Below, one piece after another: positions 16,794-26,047 of a stretch of 64,000 nt of DNA (position 1 is its first letter; each line of letters starts with the position of its first letter). The DNA comes from an uncultured Alphaproteobacteria bacterium (GTDB lineage Bacteria > Pseudomonadota > Alphaproteobacteria > Rhizobiales > Ancalomicrobiaceae), in the NCBI GenBank assembly GCA_937892955.1, contig CALBKH010000073.1:28102-92101 (forward strand). The letters are read 5' to 3'. The translations under genes and the position numbers were made by a program. The notes beneath the pieces are model-generated. The model had not been told where the DNA came from and searched no databases. It worked only from the letters and a program-made list of their open reading frames with translations.

Positions 16794-17309
16794 TCACTTC
16801 ACGAAGTCGGCGCAGCGCGGCGGCGGCTCGGGGCCCCAGGGCATCAGCGGCACCGACGAGGTCGAGTTCTTCGGGCTGCCTTCGATGATGCGGTCGGTGT
16901 AGACCATGTAGACCAGCACGTTGCGCTTGGCGTCGCAGCCGCGGACGATCTGCATCTTCTTGAAGAACAGCGAACGACGCTCGCGGAACATCTCGTCGCC
17001 CTGGTCGAGCTGGCGCTTGAACTTGACCGGGCCGACCTGACGGCAGGCGAGCGAGACGTCGGAGGTCTCCTCGGCGACGCCGAACATGCCCTTGACGCCG
17101 CCACGTTCGGGCACGGTGAAGTGGCAGGCCACACCTTCGACCTCCGGATCGTCGATGCCGTAGACGGCCAGCTTGTCGTCGGGGGTGAGCAGCTTCCACA
17201 CCGTCGACTTCTTGAAGATGAGGTCCGGCTCCTGCGCCGAGGCGACGGGAGCGGCGAGCGCGGCGACGGCGAGGCCGAGGGCGGCGAGAGCGAAGCGGAC
17301 GGATTTCAT
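16794..17309 (-). CDS. creA: CreA family periplasmic protein
   Basis: This 171-residue exported protein has a signal peptide (MKSVRFALAALGLAVAALA with cleavage near ASA-Q). The conserved CreA body is present: FKKSTVWKLLTPDDKLAVYG, DDPEVEGVACHFT, SDVSLACRQVGP and KMQIVRGCDAKRNVLVYMVYT. CreA is widespread in proteobacteria but has no proven activity. The ATG at 17309 begins the signal peptide and has AAGGAGA ten bases upstream. It stands alone, divergent from the DUF2865 gene. Confidence 0.92.
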   Translation of the reverse strand: MKSVRFALAALGLAVAALAAPVASAQEPDLIFKKSTVWKLLTPDDKLAVYGIDDPEVEGVACHFTVPERGGVKGMFGVAEETSDVSLACRQVGPVKFKRQLDQGDEMFRERRSLFFKKMQIVRGCDAKRNVLVYMVYTDRIIEGSPKNSTSSVPLMPWGPEPPPRCADFVK

Positions 17310-17515
17310 GGGACGCGGTCTCCTTCGATTGCCCCTCATATGAGGTCGGCTGCCGCGAATGGGTAGGGGGCGTCACGGTGTTCGACGCGCGATCGGACTT
17401 TCACCACGGAACCATCGGTGTGTAACCTGTCGTAAACCTTTTCCGAGAGATTCGAATGATGTACCCGGTAGGCCCACCGCGCCGAACCCGGGCGGGACGG
17501 AAACGAGGGCAGAAC

Positions 17516-18745
17516 ATGACGGCCGCGCGTCGGCTCGGAACCGCGAGGCGTGCCACCGCCGCCGTCAGGCGTGCGGCGACGATCGTCGGCGCCGTCGTCG
17601 CGGTCGCCCTGTCGGCGGCCTCCGCCGAAGCGCAATCCTACGTCTGCAACGATCTCGCCGCCAAGCTCGCCTCGCTCGAAAAGCGGGCGTCGTCGTCGCC
17701 GGCCGACCGCTGGGCCGCGGCCATCGCCGAGCAGAAGCAGGCGATCACGCAGAACCGCGCGTCGCAGGCGCGCTGTGGCAACCCGTTCGATCCGCGCTGT
17801 GCCGCGCTCGTCGAACGCGGGCAGAAGATGGCGGCCAATCTCGCTTCGCTCGAGCGCCAACATGCGCGGATGGGCGGCGGCGGGGGGGCGTCGAACGAAC
17901 AGGCGCGCCTGCGCACGCTGATGACGCAGCTGCGTTGCGGCGAGCGCCAGCAGCCGGGCGCCCAGCCGATCACCGCCACCTTCGACGGCACCCGTTCGCG
18001 CGTCACCATCAACGGAGCCGCCCCGGGTCAGTCGGGGGTCACCTATCGCATCGCCCAGCCCGGCGAAACACCGCCGGGGGTCAGGACCGAGCCGCGGCAG
18101 GAGAACCGTGGTCTCTTCGGTTTCCTCTTCGGCGGCGGCGGCAACTCCGCCGGTGATCCGGAACCGAGTCAGGAACAGGTGATCGATCCGACGACGGCGC
18201 AGATGCTCTCCGGCAGCTACCGGACGCTGTGCGTGCGCACCTGCGACGGCTACTTCTTCCCGATCTCCTTCAACGCCTCGCAAGGACGGCTCAGAACCGA
18301 CGCCAACGTCTGCAAGGCGCTGTGTCCGGCGGCGGAGACGCGGCTCTACTATCACCACAACCCGGGTCAGGAGGCCGAGCAGGCGATCGCCGCCGACGGC
18401 ACCGGCGACCCTCTGACCCGGCTGCCCAACGCCTTCCGTTACCGCACCGAGGTGGTGCCGGACTGCACCTGCGGCAAGCCGGATCTGCGGCTGCTGCCGC
18501 CGGGCGCCGGCGGGCTGCGGGGGACGCGTGAGGCGGGGCTGGCGACCGGCGACCTGCCGCTGCCGCGGGTCAAGCCCGACATGGACGAGGACCCGGAGAC
18601 CCAGGCGGTGACCGTCGCCGGCCTCACCGTCGAACCGGTGTCGCCGCAGCCGCAGAGCGAGACCGTCGCCGACGCCTCGTCGGGCGATCCGGGGGCGCCG
18701 CCGAAGGTCAGGATAGTCGGGCCGCAGTATTTTTCCGACCGATGA
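17516..18745 (+). CDS. DUF2865 domain-containing exported protein
   Basis: This 409-residue protein has an N-terminal export signal (basic RRAT, hydrophobic TIVGAVVAVALSAA, cleavage near AEAQ), an N-terminal coiled-coil-like half, and a C-terminal DUF2865 domain. That domain has paired cysteines in YRTLCVRTCDGYFFPISFNA and NVCKALCPAAETRLYYHH, and CTCGKP later. DUF2865 is typical of Hyphomicrobiales; its function is unknown, and the conserved cysteines suggest a disulfide-stabilised envelope protein. The ATG at 17516 is chosen as the start of the signal peptide. Its last 38 bases overlap the 3' end of the convergent gltX gene. Confidence 0.85.
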   Translation: MTAARRLGTARRATAAVRRAATIVGAVVAVALSAASAEAQSYVCNDLAAKLASLEKRASSSPADRWAAAIAEQKQAITQNRASQARCGNPFDPRCAALVERGQKMAANLASLERQHARMGGGGGASNEQARLRTLMTQLRCGERQQPGAQPITATFDGTRSRVTINGAAPGQSGVTYRIAQPGETPPGVRTEPRQENRGLFGFLFGGGGNSAGDPEPSQEQVIDPTTAQMLSGSYRTLCVRTCDGYFFPISFNASQGRLRTDANVCKALCPAAETRLYYHHNPGQEAEQAIAADGTGDPLTRLPNAFRYRTEVVPDCTCGKPDLRLLPPGAGGLRGTREAGLATGDLPLPRVKPDMDEDPETQAVTVAGLTVEPVSPQPQSETVADASSGDPGAPPKVRIVGPQYFSDR

Positions 18746-20042
18746 GCGGCAGCAGCTTCTTCATCTCCGGGCCGTGATCGAGGCCGGTCAGCGCCAGACG
18801 CAGCGGCAGGAACAGCGCCTTGCCCTTGCGGCCGGTGGCGCTCTTCACCGCGTCGCACCACGCGCCCCAGGTGGTCTCGTCCCACGGGGCGGGCGGCAGC
18901 AGGGCGGCGGCTTCCGCCAGGAAGGCGCGATCCTCCTCGGCGACCTTCGGCGTCATCTTGGCCCCGACGATCTTCGCCCAGCGCGTCGCGTCGGCGACCT
19001 TCTCCAGATTGTCACGCACCGCGTACCAGAAGGCCTCGCCGAGATCGGCGCGCATCGCCTTCAGCCGCGACGCCACCACGGCGTAGGGCAGGCCATGGAC
19101 GAGGCGGGCGTTCATCAGGTCGAGTTCGTGCGGATCGAACTTGGCGGTCGAGCGCGACATGCCGGAGAGGTCGGCGTGGGGGGCGAGGCTGGCGAGATCC
19201 GGATAGGCGTGGATCTCCTCGGACGAGCCGACGAGGACGGCGAGCGAGGCGACGGTCATCGCTTCGTAGCCGGCGTCGCGGAGCCCGGCGATCGACAGTG
19301 AGCCGAGCCGCTTCGACAGTGCCTCGCCGGTGGTGGCGGCGAGCAGATTGTGATGGGCGAAGCAGGGCGGCGGCGCGCCCAGCGCCTCGAAGATCTCGAT
19401 CTGCACCGCGGTGTTGGTGACGTGGTCCTCGCCGCGGATGATGTCGGTGACGGCGAAGTCGACGTCGTCGACGACGGAGGTGAAGGTGTAGAGGAACGAG
19501 CCGTCGGCGCGGATCAGCACCGGGTCCGACAGACCGGCGGTGTCGACCACCTGATGGCCGCGGATCCCGTCCTCCCAGGCGACCTTGCGGCCGTCGAGCT
19601 TGAAGCGCCAGTGCGGCACCCTGCCCTCGGCCTCGAGCACGGCGATCTCTTCCGCCGTGAGTTTCAACGCGGCTCGATCGTAGACGGGGGGAAGGCCGCG
19701 GGCGAGCTGGCGGCGGCGGCGGCGGTCGAGCTCCTCGGTGGTCTCCCAGGCCGGATAGAGCCGCCCCGACGCCTTCAGCCGCGCCGCCACCTCTTCGTAG
19801 ACGGCGGTGCGCTCCGATTGGCGCTCGACCCGGTCGGGGCGGATGCCGAGCCAGTCGAGATCGTCGGCGATGGCGTCGGCGAACTCGCGGCGCGAGCGCT
19901 CGAGGTCGGTATCGTCGAAGCGCAGGATGAAGGAACCGCCGCGCGTCGTGGCATAGAGCCAGTTGAGGAGCGCGGTGCGGGCGTTGCCGATGTGGATGAG
20001 GCCGGTGGGCGACGGGGCGAAGCGGACGACGGGGGCGGACAC
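18708..20042 (-). CDS. gltX: glutamyl-tRNA synthetase (GltX paralogue type)
   Basis: A class I synthetase of 444 residues that attaches glutamate to tRNA-Glu (or tRNA-Gln). The HIGH-type box is PTGLIHIGNART just after the start, with RFDDTDLERS, and the KMSKS-type loop is ALSKRLGSLS. Its compact length and anticodon-binding region resemble the second GltX of alphaproteobacteria, which commonly carry two copies. A GTG start at 20042 is selected because conserved sequence begins there (SAPVVRFAPSPTG). The frame upstream to 20312 is repeat DNA. It overlaps the DUF2865 gene 3' end by 38 bases. Confidence 0.92.
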   Translation of the reverse strand: MSAPVVRFAPSPTGLIHIGNARTALLNWLYATTRGGSFILRFDDTDLERSRREFADAIADDLDWLGIRPDRVERQSERTAVYEEVAARLKASGRLYPAWETTEELDRRRRRQLARGLPPVYDRAALKLTAEEIAVLEAEGRVPHWRFKLDGRKVAWEDGIRGHQVVDTAGLSDPVLIRADGSFLYTFTSVVDDVDFAVTDIIRGEDHVTNTAVQIEIFEALGAPPPCFAHHNLLAATTGEALSKRLGSLSIAGLRDAGYEAMTVASLAVLVGSSEEIHAYPDLASLAPHADLSGMSRSTAKFDPHELDLMNARLVHGLPYAVVASRLKAMRADLGEAFWYAVRDNLEKVADATRWAKIVGAKMTPKVAEEDRAFLAEAAALLPPAPWDETTWGAWCDAVKSATGRKGKALFLPLRLALTGLDHGPEMKKLLPLIGRKNTAARLS

Positions 20043-20107
20043 GGGAGCCTCACGGGAATTCGGGATGCGTCGGCGAGGTTGTCGCAGGTTCGCTCGGCGA
20101 GCGCCAG

Positions 20108-20405
20108 TGCGCAACGGCCGTGCGCGATGGTTCGAGACGAGCGGCGTCGCCGCTCTCCACCATGAGGCACCTGAAGACCTTTTCGACAGCCCCTCATCCT
20201 GAGGAGCGCCGCAGGCGCGTCTCGAAGGATCGCGCACGAGGCGCTCCCTTTTCCCCCCGGAGGAGAAGGTGCCCTCGAAGGGGGCGGATGAGGGGGCGCC
20301 GCGAAGCGGCATCGCGGCGGGTGTGGAGGAGGCAGAGTTGCGCGCCGAGGCGCGCGCCCTAATCCGACCCTACAGGCCACCTTCCCCCGCGAGGGGGGAA
20401 GGACG
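20108..20405. repeat. cluster of intergenic palindromic repeats upstream of gltX
   Basis: The 389-base gene-free stretch 20043-20431 is filled by repeats. One TCGAGACG...CACCATGAGG unit lies near 20115-20165, an inverted relative (CCTCATCCTGAGGAGCG...TCTCGAAGGATCGCGCAC) at 20190-20240, and two opposing units of the CTTCTCCC/CTCATCCG family lie near 20250-20310 and 20360-20405. Confidence 0.75.
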
Positions 20406-20431
20406 CCGGCCGGAGCTGGTGTCTCCCCGCC

Positions 20432-22156
20432 TCAGAAATCCACCACGTCGGTCTGTGGTTTCACCGGGACGGGCGCGGTGGGCAGGTCGACCTTGCGGCC
20501 GGGGTCGCGGAAGCCGTTGGTCACGGGATAGCGGCGGTCGCGGCCGAAGTTCTTCCTTGTGATCTTCACCCCCGGCGCGGCCTGGCGGCGCTTGTATTCG
20601 GCGATGTAGAGCAGCCGCTCGACCTTCTTCACCGTCGCCTCGTCGTGGCCGAGGGCGAGCACGTCGGCGAGCGCCATCTCCTTCTCGACCAGACATTCGA
20701 GGATGTCGTCGAGGATGTCGTAGGGCGGCAGGCTGTCCTGGTCGGTCTGGTTCTCGCGCAGCTCCGCCGTCGGCGCCTTGGTGATGATGTGTTCGGGGAT
20801 GACCACCGTCGCCGGACCGAGGGCGCCGAAGGGCAGGTTTTCGTTGCGCCAGCGCGAAATGGCGTAGACCTCGGTCTTGTAGAGATCCTTGATCGGATTG
20901 AAGCCGCCGTTCATGTCGCCGTAGAGGGTGGCGTAGCCGACCGACATCTCCGACTTGTTGCCGGTGGTCAGCACCATCGGGCCGAACTTGTTGGAGATCG
21001 CCATCAGGATGGTGCCGCGGGCGCGCGACTGGAGATTCTCCTCGGTGATGTCCGGGGCGCGATCGGCGAAGACCGGAGCGAGCAGCGACAGGAAGCCCTC
21101 GACGGCGGGCGCGATCGGCACGGTGTCGTAGCGGATGCCGAGCGCCTCGGCGCAGGCGGCCGCGTCGGCGAGGCTGTCGGACGAGGTGTAGCGGTAGGGC
21201 AGCATCACCGCGTGCACCCGCTCCGGTCCCAGCGCATCGACCGCCATCGCCGCGACCAGCGCCGAGTCGATGCCGCCGGAGAGGCCGAGCACGACGCCCG
21301 GGAAGCGGTTCTTGTTCACATAGTCGCGCAGGCCGACGACGCAAGCGGCGTAATCTGCGGCGAGGCCTTCTTCGACCACCGCCTTGTCGCCGGCGACGAG
21401 GTCCCAGCCGTCCGGCCCACGCACCGCCTCGACGATCGTCACCGTCTCGCGGAAGGCGGGCAGCAGGAAGGCGAGCGAGCCATCGGCGTGGAGGCCGAAG
21501 GAGGCGCCTTCGAAGACCAGTTCGTCCTGGCCGGACATCTGGTTCAGGTAGACGAGCGGCAGGCCGCTCGCCTTCACCCGGGCAACGGCGACGGCGAAGC
21601 GTTCGTCCATGACGGCGCGGCGATAGGGCGAGGCGTTGGGGACGAGCAGGATCTCGCCGCCGGTCTCGGCGATGCAGTCGACGACGTCGGGACCCCAGAT
21701 GTCCTCGCAGATCGGCACGCCGATGCGCACACCGCGGAACATCACCGGGCCGGGCAGATCGCCGGGGGTGAAGACGCGCTTCTCGTCGAAGACGCCGTAG
21801 TTGGGCAGGTCGACCTTGTAGCGGATCGAGGCGATCGCGCCGCCGTCGAGCAGGATGTGGGCGTTGTGGAGCCGACCGGCGTCGCGCCAGGGGCTGCCGA
21901 TCAGCACCGCCGGACCGCCGTCGGCGGTGTCCTTCGCGAACTCGGCCACCGCCGCCATGCAGGCGGCCTGGAACGAGGGTTTGAGCACCAGATCCTCCGG
22001 CGGATAGCCGGCGACGTAGAGCTCGGAGAAGAGGATCAGATCGGCGCCGAGGGCGCGGGCTCGCGCACGCGCCTCGCGGGCGCGGACGAGGTTGCCGGCG
22101 ACGTCGCCGACGGTCGGGTTCACTTGCGCGAGGGCGATCTTCAGGCGGTCGGTCAT
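20432..22156 (-). CDS. nadE: glutamine-dependent NAD+ synthetase
   Basis: NadE amidates nicotinate adenine dinucleotide to NAD+, using ammonia released from glutamine. This 574-residue form fuses an N-terminal nitrilase-type glutaminase (E45 in ILFSELYVAGYP, a catalytic lysine near KVDLPNYGVF, and the nucleophile Cys in GVPICEDIWGPD) to a C-terminal synthetase with the P-loop VLGLSGGIDSALVAAMA and NKSEMSVGY. All key residues are present. It is transcribed leftward; the gap upstream to the PAS gene is 64 bp on the same strand. Confidence 0.97.
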   Translation of the reverse strand: MTDRLKIALAQVNPTVGDVAGNLVRAREARARARALGADLILFSELYVAGYPPEDLVLKPSFQAACMAAVAEFAKDTADGGPAVLIGSPWRDAGRLHNAHILLDGGAIASIRYKVDLPNYGVFDEKRVFTPGDLPGPVMFRGVRIGVPICEDIWGPDVVDCIAETGGEILLVPNASPYRRAVMDERFAVAVARVKASGLPLVYLNQMSGQDELVFEGASFGLHADGSLAFLLPAFRETVTIVEAVRGPDGWDLVAGDKAVVEEGLAADYAACVVGLRDYVNKNRFPGVVLGLSGGIDSALVAAMAVDALGPERVHAVMLPYRYTSSDSLADAAACAEALGIRYDTVPIAPAVEGFLSLLAPVFADRAPDITEENLQSRARGTILMAISNKFGPMVLTTGNKSEMSVGYATLYGDMNGGFNPIKDLYKTEVYAISRWRNENLPFGALGPATVVIPEHIITKAPTAELRENQTDQDSLPPYDILDDILECLVEKEMALADVLALGHDEATVKKVERLLYIAEYKRRQAAPGVKITRKNFGRDRRYPVTNGFRDPGRKVDLPTAPVPVKPQTDVVDF

Positions 22157-22220
22157 GGCCCGAGATCTAGCCCATTTCGGCGAAACCCGGGAGGCGTCGC
22201 GGCGAGAAAAATCGGGCGTA

Positions 22221-23440
22221 TCACCGGGCGGCGTGATGGACCGCCGGCGCGACGACGCGCGGGTGCGGCACCTCTTCGTGGTATTCGATGAACAAGAGAT
22301 CGTCGTCGTAGTCGAACATACGGCCGACGCGGGCGCCGAGCTTCAACCGCAACACGTGGCCGCCGGCGGCGACGATGGCGAGCGGGTCGGGATCGCAGGA
22401 AAAGCCCGAGACGTCGTAGAGGTTCTCGACGAACCAGCGCTTGCCCGGCGGCAGATGATAGAGTTCGCGGGCGTGGCGATTGGCGAAGGCGATCTCGCCG
22501 GTGGCGATCGACACCAGGACGATCGGATGCTTCACCCATTCGAGGGCGCGGTGGCGCGTCTCGGGCGGCTCGTCGGTGCGGGCGGCGGGCGGCGGCGGCA
22601 AGGTGGGAGCGGCGGCGAAGGCGGTGGGAGCGGCAGCCGGTGCGGCGGCTGCCACCGACCTCACCTTCTGCACCTCGATTTCGGCGAGGTCGGCGACACG
22701 CGACAGACGCTTGCGATCGAACACCATGACGACGCCGGAGGCATCGCCCGAGCCGTCGCCCAGGGATTGGCACGCCAAACCAGTCGCGGGCTACCGAGGC
22801 CGCCGAGCGACAAGGTGCCGGAGACGGCCGAGGACGTCTCGATCGCCTCCTTCAACAGATCGCGGGTCTTGGCCGGCAGCTTCGCCTCGATGGCGGCGGA
22901 ATAGTTGCCGTCGGCCTCGTCGGCGTCGGAGATGGCGAAGAGCTCGAGGGCGTTGCGGTTGAGGCGGCTGACCCTGAGCTCGGAATCGAACAGGACGATG
23001 CCGGCGTCGGAGGAGATGAACAGCGCCTCGACGATGTGACCGAGGCTCCTGGCGAGACGTTCGGTGTCCTTCCAGTGGGTGACCACTTGGAGAAGCCCGA
23101 TGATGCGGGTCTCCTTGGCGGAACCGACCTTGCAGCCGGCGAGCCGGACCCGGACACGACTGCCCCAACTGGCGGTGACGCCGATCTCGATCTCGCGCTC
23201 GGCACCGTCGGCGGTGAGAATGTCGGCGAGGAAGCCGCGGAAGCGACCCTGATCGGCCTCGTCGACCATGGAGAGGATGCGATCGAGCGAGGTGGCGTGA
23301 TAGCCGCTGTCGCCGGGGATGTCGGCAGGGCGGCCGAGGCCCTTCGGCCAGTAGACGACCCGCGTTTCGACTTCGATCAGCCAATAGCCGATGTCGAGCG
23401 CATAACCGACCTTCTGGATGATCTCGGAGAGATCGGGCAT
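22221..23440 (-). pseudogene. PAS-domain sensor protein, interrupted by a frameshift
   Basis: Two overlapping minus-strand frames form one protein of about 405 residues. The first part (start 23440, about 220 residues) has two PAS-like domains (DIGYWLIEVETRVVYWPKGL; and IVEALFISSDAGIVLFDSEL). It then runs out of frame around 22765-22780, within TTTGGCGTGCCAATCC. The second frame continues the same protein (CQSLGDGSGDASGVVMVFDR, then a third PAS-like domain around PIVLVSIATGEIAFANRHA) to 22221. A single missing base restores continuity. No kinase, GGDEF or other output domain is attached. It could be a real loss-of-function mutation or a base-calling error. Confidence 0.75.
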
Positions 23441-23660
23441 CGAGACAACTCCGCGGAGGTCGCCCGCCGGATCATCTTTCCGGTCCGGTGTTCGCCATCG
23501 TCACGCCGGCAGTTTCTATCGCTTGTCGCAACAAACCGTTAATAGAGGAAATATCCGAAATCGAATTCACCTCGAACAGTGTGAATACGTAATAGAGAAT
23601 GTCGAATTGAATTAAAATTCTAAGCGATCGACTTGACGCTCCGTCATCTTCATCTCGACA

Positions 23661-24461
23661 TCAGGCGGAGAAGCGATAGGCATCCATGGCGAGGACGCCG
23701 AAATCGTAGGCTTCGTGGATGCGGACGCCGGCGCCGCCGGCGCCCAGAGCGACGAAGAGCGGCAGGAGATGTTCGTCGGTCGGGTGGTTGCGCTCGGCAT
23801 AGGGAGCGCGGGCGCGATAGTCGAGCAGCGCCTCGACGTCGTTCGCCGCCACCTTCTCGGCAATCCAGGTGGCGAAGTCGGCAACCCAGGCGGGCGGCGC
23901 GACCCGACGGGAACGCGGCGCCCGGCCGCCGGCGAAAGCCTCGTGGAGATTGTGGGTGAGCGCGCCGGAGCCGAGGATCAGGACGCCCTCGTCGACGAGC
24001 GGCGCCAGCGCCCGGCCGATCGCCCAGTGATGCGCCGCATCGCGGCGCGGCTGCACCGAGAGCTGGACGACGGGGACATCGGCATCCGGATACATCAGCT
24101 TCAACGGCACCCAGGTGCCGTGGTCGTAGCCGCGGCCTTCGACGAGCAGGGTGTCGTGACCGGCGGCGACGAGCATGTCGCCGATGCGCCGGGCGAGCGC
24201 CGGCTCGCCGGGAGCCGGATAGACCATCTCGTAGAGCGCGGGATCGAAGCCGCCGAAATCGTAGATCATCGCCGGCGCAGCATCGACCACCACCGCCGGG
24301 CGCAGCGAGGCGAAATGGGCGGAGACCGAGACGATCGCCTTCGGCCGCGGCATCGAGGCGGCGATATCGGCGAGGAAGTCGCGGGTCGGGTTGTCGTGGA
24401 CGATGAGGTCGGGGGCACCGTGCGAGATGAACAGCGGCGGCACGGGAACGACGGCGGACAT
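23661..24461 (-). CDS. LigB/DODA-type extradiol ring-cleavage dioxygenase
   Basis: A 266-residue class III extradiol dioxygenase of the 4,5-DOPA dioxygenase (YgiD) group. Likely non-heme metal ligands are H14 in FISHGAPD, the His of SVSAHFAS, and the His of ALTHNLHEAF, with YDHGTWVPL as another conserved block. YgiD-type enzymes open catechol rings, but the natural bacterial substrate is usually unknown. Its gene lies between the PAS gene and DAHP synthase with no aromatic-degradation neighbours. Confidence 0.92.
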   Translation of the reverse strand: MSAVVPVPPLFISHGAPDLIVHDNPTRDFLADIAASMPRPKAIVSVSAHFASLRPAVVVDAAPAMIYDFGGFDPALYEMVYPAPGEPALARRIGDMLVAAGHDTLLVEGRGYDHGTWVPLKLMYPDADVPVVQLSVQPRRDAAHHWAIGRALAPLVDEGVLILGSGALTHNLHEAFAGGRAPRSRRVAPPAWVADFATWIAEKVAANDVEALLDYRARAPYAERNHPTDEHLLPLFVALGAGGAGVRIHEAYDFGVLAMDAYRFSA

Positions 24462-24582
24462 CGGCGATCTCCTGGAGGCGCGGACGAGGGAGCGGCAGCG
24501 GGCGCCGTTCGTCGCGCCCTGGGGTCCCTTCAGAGATCGGGCGCGATCGGCCGTTCGTCAACTCTCCACCAATGACGAAAAA

Positions 24583-24620
24583 GAGAAAGGATCGTTCGAT
24601 ATTCTCGAACGATCCTTTCT
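24583..24620 (-). terminator. Rho-independent terminator of the DAHP synthase gene
   Basis: A perfect 16-bp stem (24584-24599 with 24605-24620) lies 26 bp beyond the DAHP synthase stop. In the leftward direction it is followed by CTCTTTTTCG, a good T tract. Confidence 0.9.
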
Positions 24621-24646
24621 CGCATATCCAGATCGTCGTGGCGGCC

Positions 24647-26047
24647 TCACTCGGCAGCGGCGCGGACGGTCGGCGCCCGGCCGGCGCGATCCTTCTTCAG
24701 TTCCTCGGCCACCAGGAAGGCGAGTTCGAGCGACTGCGCGGCGTTGAGGCGCGGGTCGCAGGCGGTGTCGTACTGGACACCGAGATCGGCCTCCTGGATC
24801 GCCACCGCGCCGCCGAGGCATTCGGTGACGTTCTTGCCGGTCATCTCGAGATGGACGCCGCCGGCCCAGGTGCCTTCGGCGCGATGCACCTCGAAGAACG
24901 ACTGGACCTCGGAGAGCACCTTGTCGAAGGGCCGGGTCTTGTGGCCGGTCGCCGAGGTGATGCCGTTGCCGTGCATCGGGTCGCAGGACCACACGACGTT
25001 GCGGCCCTCGGCCGTCACGGCACGCAGCAGGCCCGGCAGATGCTTGGCGATCTTGTCGGCGCCGAAGCGGGTGATCAGCGTCAGACGGCCGGCCTCGTTC
25101 TTCGGATCGAGCATGTCGATCAGGCGAAGCAGGCCGTCGGCGTCGAGCGAGGGACCGACCTTGAGGCCGATCGGGTTGGCGATGCCGCGCATGTATTCGA
25201 TGTGGGCGTGATCGATCTGGCGGGTGCGATCGCCGATCCACACGAAGTGGGCGGAGGTGTCGTACCAGCCGCCCTGGACCGAGTCCTCGCGGGTCAGCGC
25301 CTCCTCATAAGGCAGCAGCAGCGCCTCGTGCGAGGTGTAGAAGTCGACGCCCTGGAGCTGCGGCACGGTCTCGGCGGTCAGCCCGCAGGCGGCCATGAAG
25401 GCGAGCGCCTCGGTGATGCGGTCGGCGACCTCCTGGAAGCGCTCGGCGACCGGCGAATCCGTCAGGAAATCGACCATCCAGCCGTGGACACGCTCGAGCT
25501 TGGCGTAACCGCCGTAGGCGAAACCGCGCAGCAGGTTCAAGGTCGCCGCCGACTGGCGGTAGACCATGCGCATGCGCTGCGGATCGGGGATGCGCGCTTC
25601 CGGCGTGAAGTCGATGCCGTTGATGATGTCGCCGCGATAGGACGGCAGTTCGATGCCGTCACGCTTCTCGATGTCCGAGGAGCGCGGCTTGGCGAACTGA
25701 CCGGCGATGCGCCCGACCTTCACCACCGGCAGGCCGGCGGAGTGGGTCATGACGACCGACATCGACAGGAAGATCTTGAAGAAGTCGCGGATCTGATTGG
25801 CCGAATGCTCGGCGAAGCTCTCGGCGCAGTCGCCGCCCTGGAGCAGGAAAGCCTTGCGCTCGGCGACGCGCGCCAGATTGCGCCGAAGCGAGCGGATCTC
25901 GTCGGCGATGACCAGCGGCGGCCAGGTGCCGAGATCGTCTTCGACGGCCTTCAGCATCGCCTGATCGGCATAGGCGGGCACCTGGACGATCGGCTTTCCC
26001 CGCCAGCTGGCGGGCGACCAGTCGCGCATGTCGCCGGACTTCGTCAT
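24647..26047 (-). CDS. class II 3-deoxy-7-phosphoheptulonate synthase (DAHP synthase)
   Basis: This enzyme joins phosphoenolpyruvate and erythrose 4-phosphate, the first step of the shikimate pathway. It belongs to the plant-like class II (AroAII) family: DWSPASWRGKPIVQVPAY at the N terminus, LLQGGDCAESFAEH with the metal-binding Cys, KVGRIAGQFAKPRS, WSCDPMHGNGI and GVHLEMTG. The 466 residues are normal length. The start at 26047 (MTKSGDMRDW) is chosen since GAGGGA lies about nine bases upstream. It is monocistronic with its own terminator. Confidence 0.96.
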   Translation of the reverse strand: MTKSGDMRDWSPASWRGKPIVQVPAYADQAMLKAVEDDLGTWPPLVIADEIRSLRRNLARVAERKAFLLQGGDCAESFAEHSANQIRDFFKIFLSMSVVMTHSAGLPVVKVGRIAGQFAKPRSSDIEKRDGIELPSYRGDIINGIDFTPEARIPDPQRMRMVYRQSAATLNLLRGFAYGGYAKLERVHGWMVDFLTDSPVAERFQEVADRITEALAFMAACGLTAETVPQLQGVDFYTSHEALLLPYEEALTREDSVQGGWYDTSAHFVWIGDRTRQIDHAHIEYMRGIANPIGLKVGPSLDADGLLRLIDMLDPKNEAGRLTLITRFGADKIAKHLPGLLRAVTAEGRNVVWSCDPMHGNGITSATGHKTRPFDKVLSEVQSFFEVHRAEGTWAGGVHLEMTGKNVTECLGGAVAIQEADLGVQYDTACDPRLNAAQSLELAFLVAEELKKDRAGRAPTVRAAAE

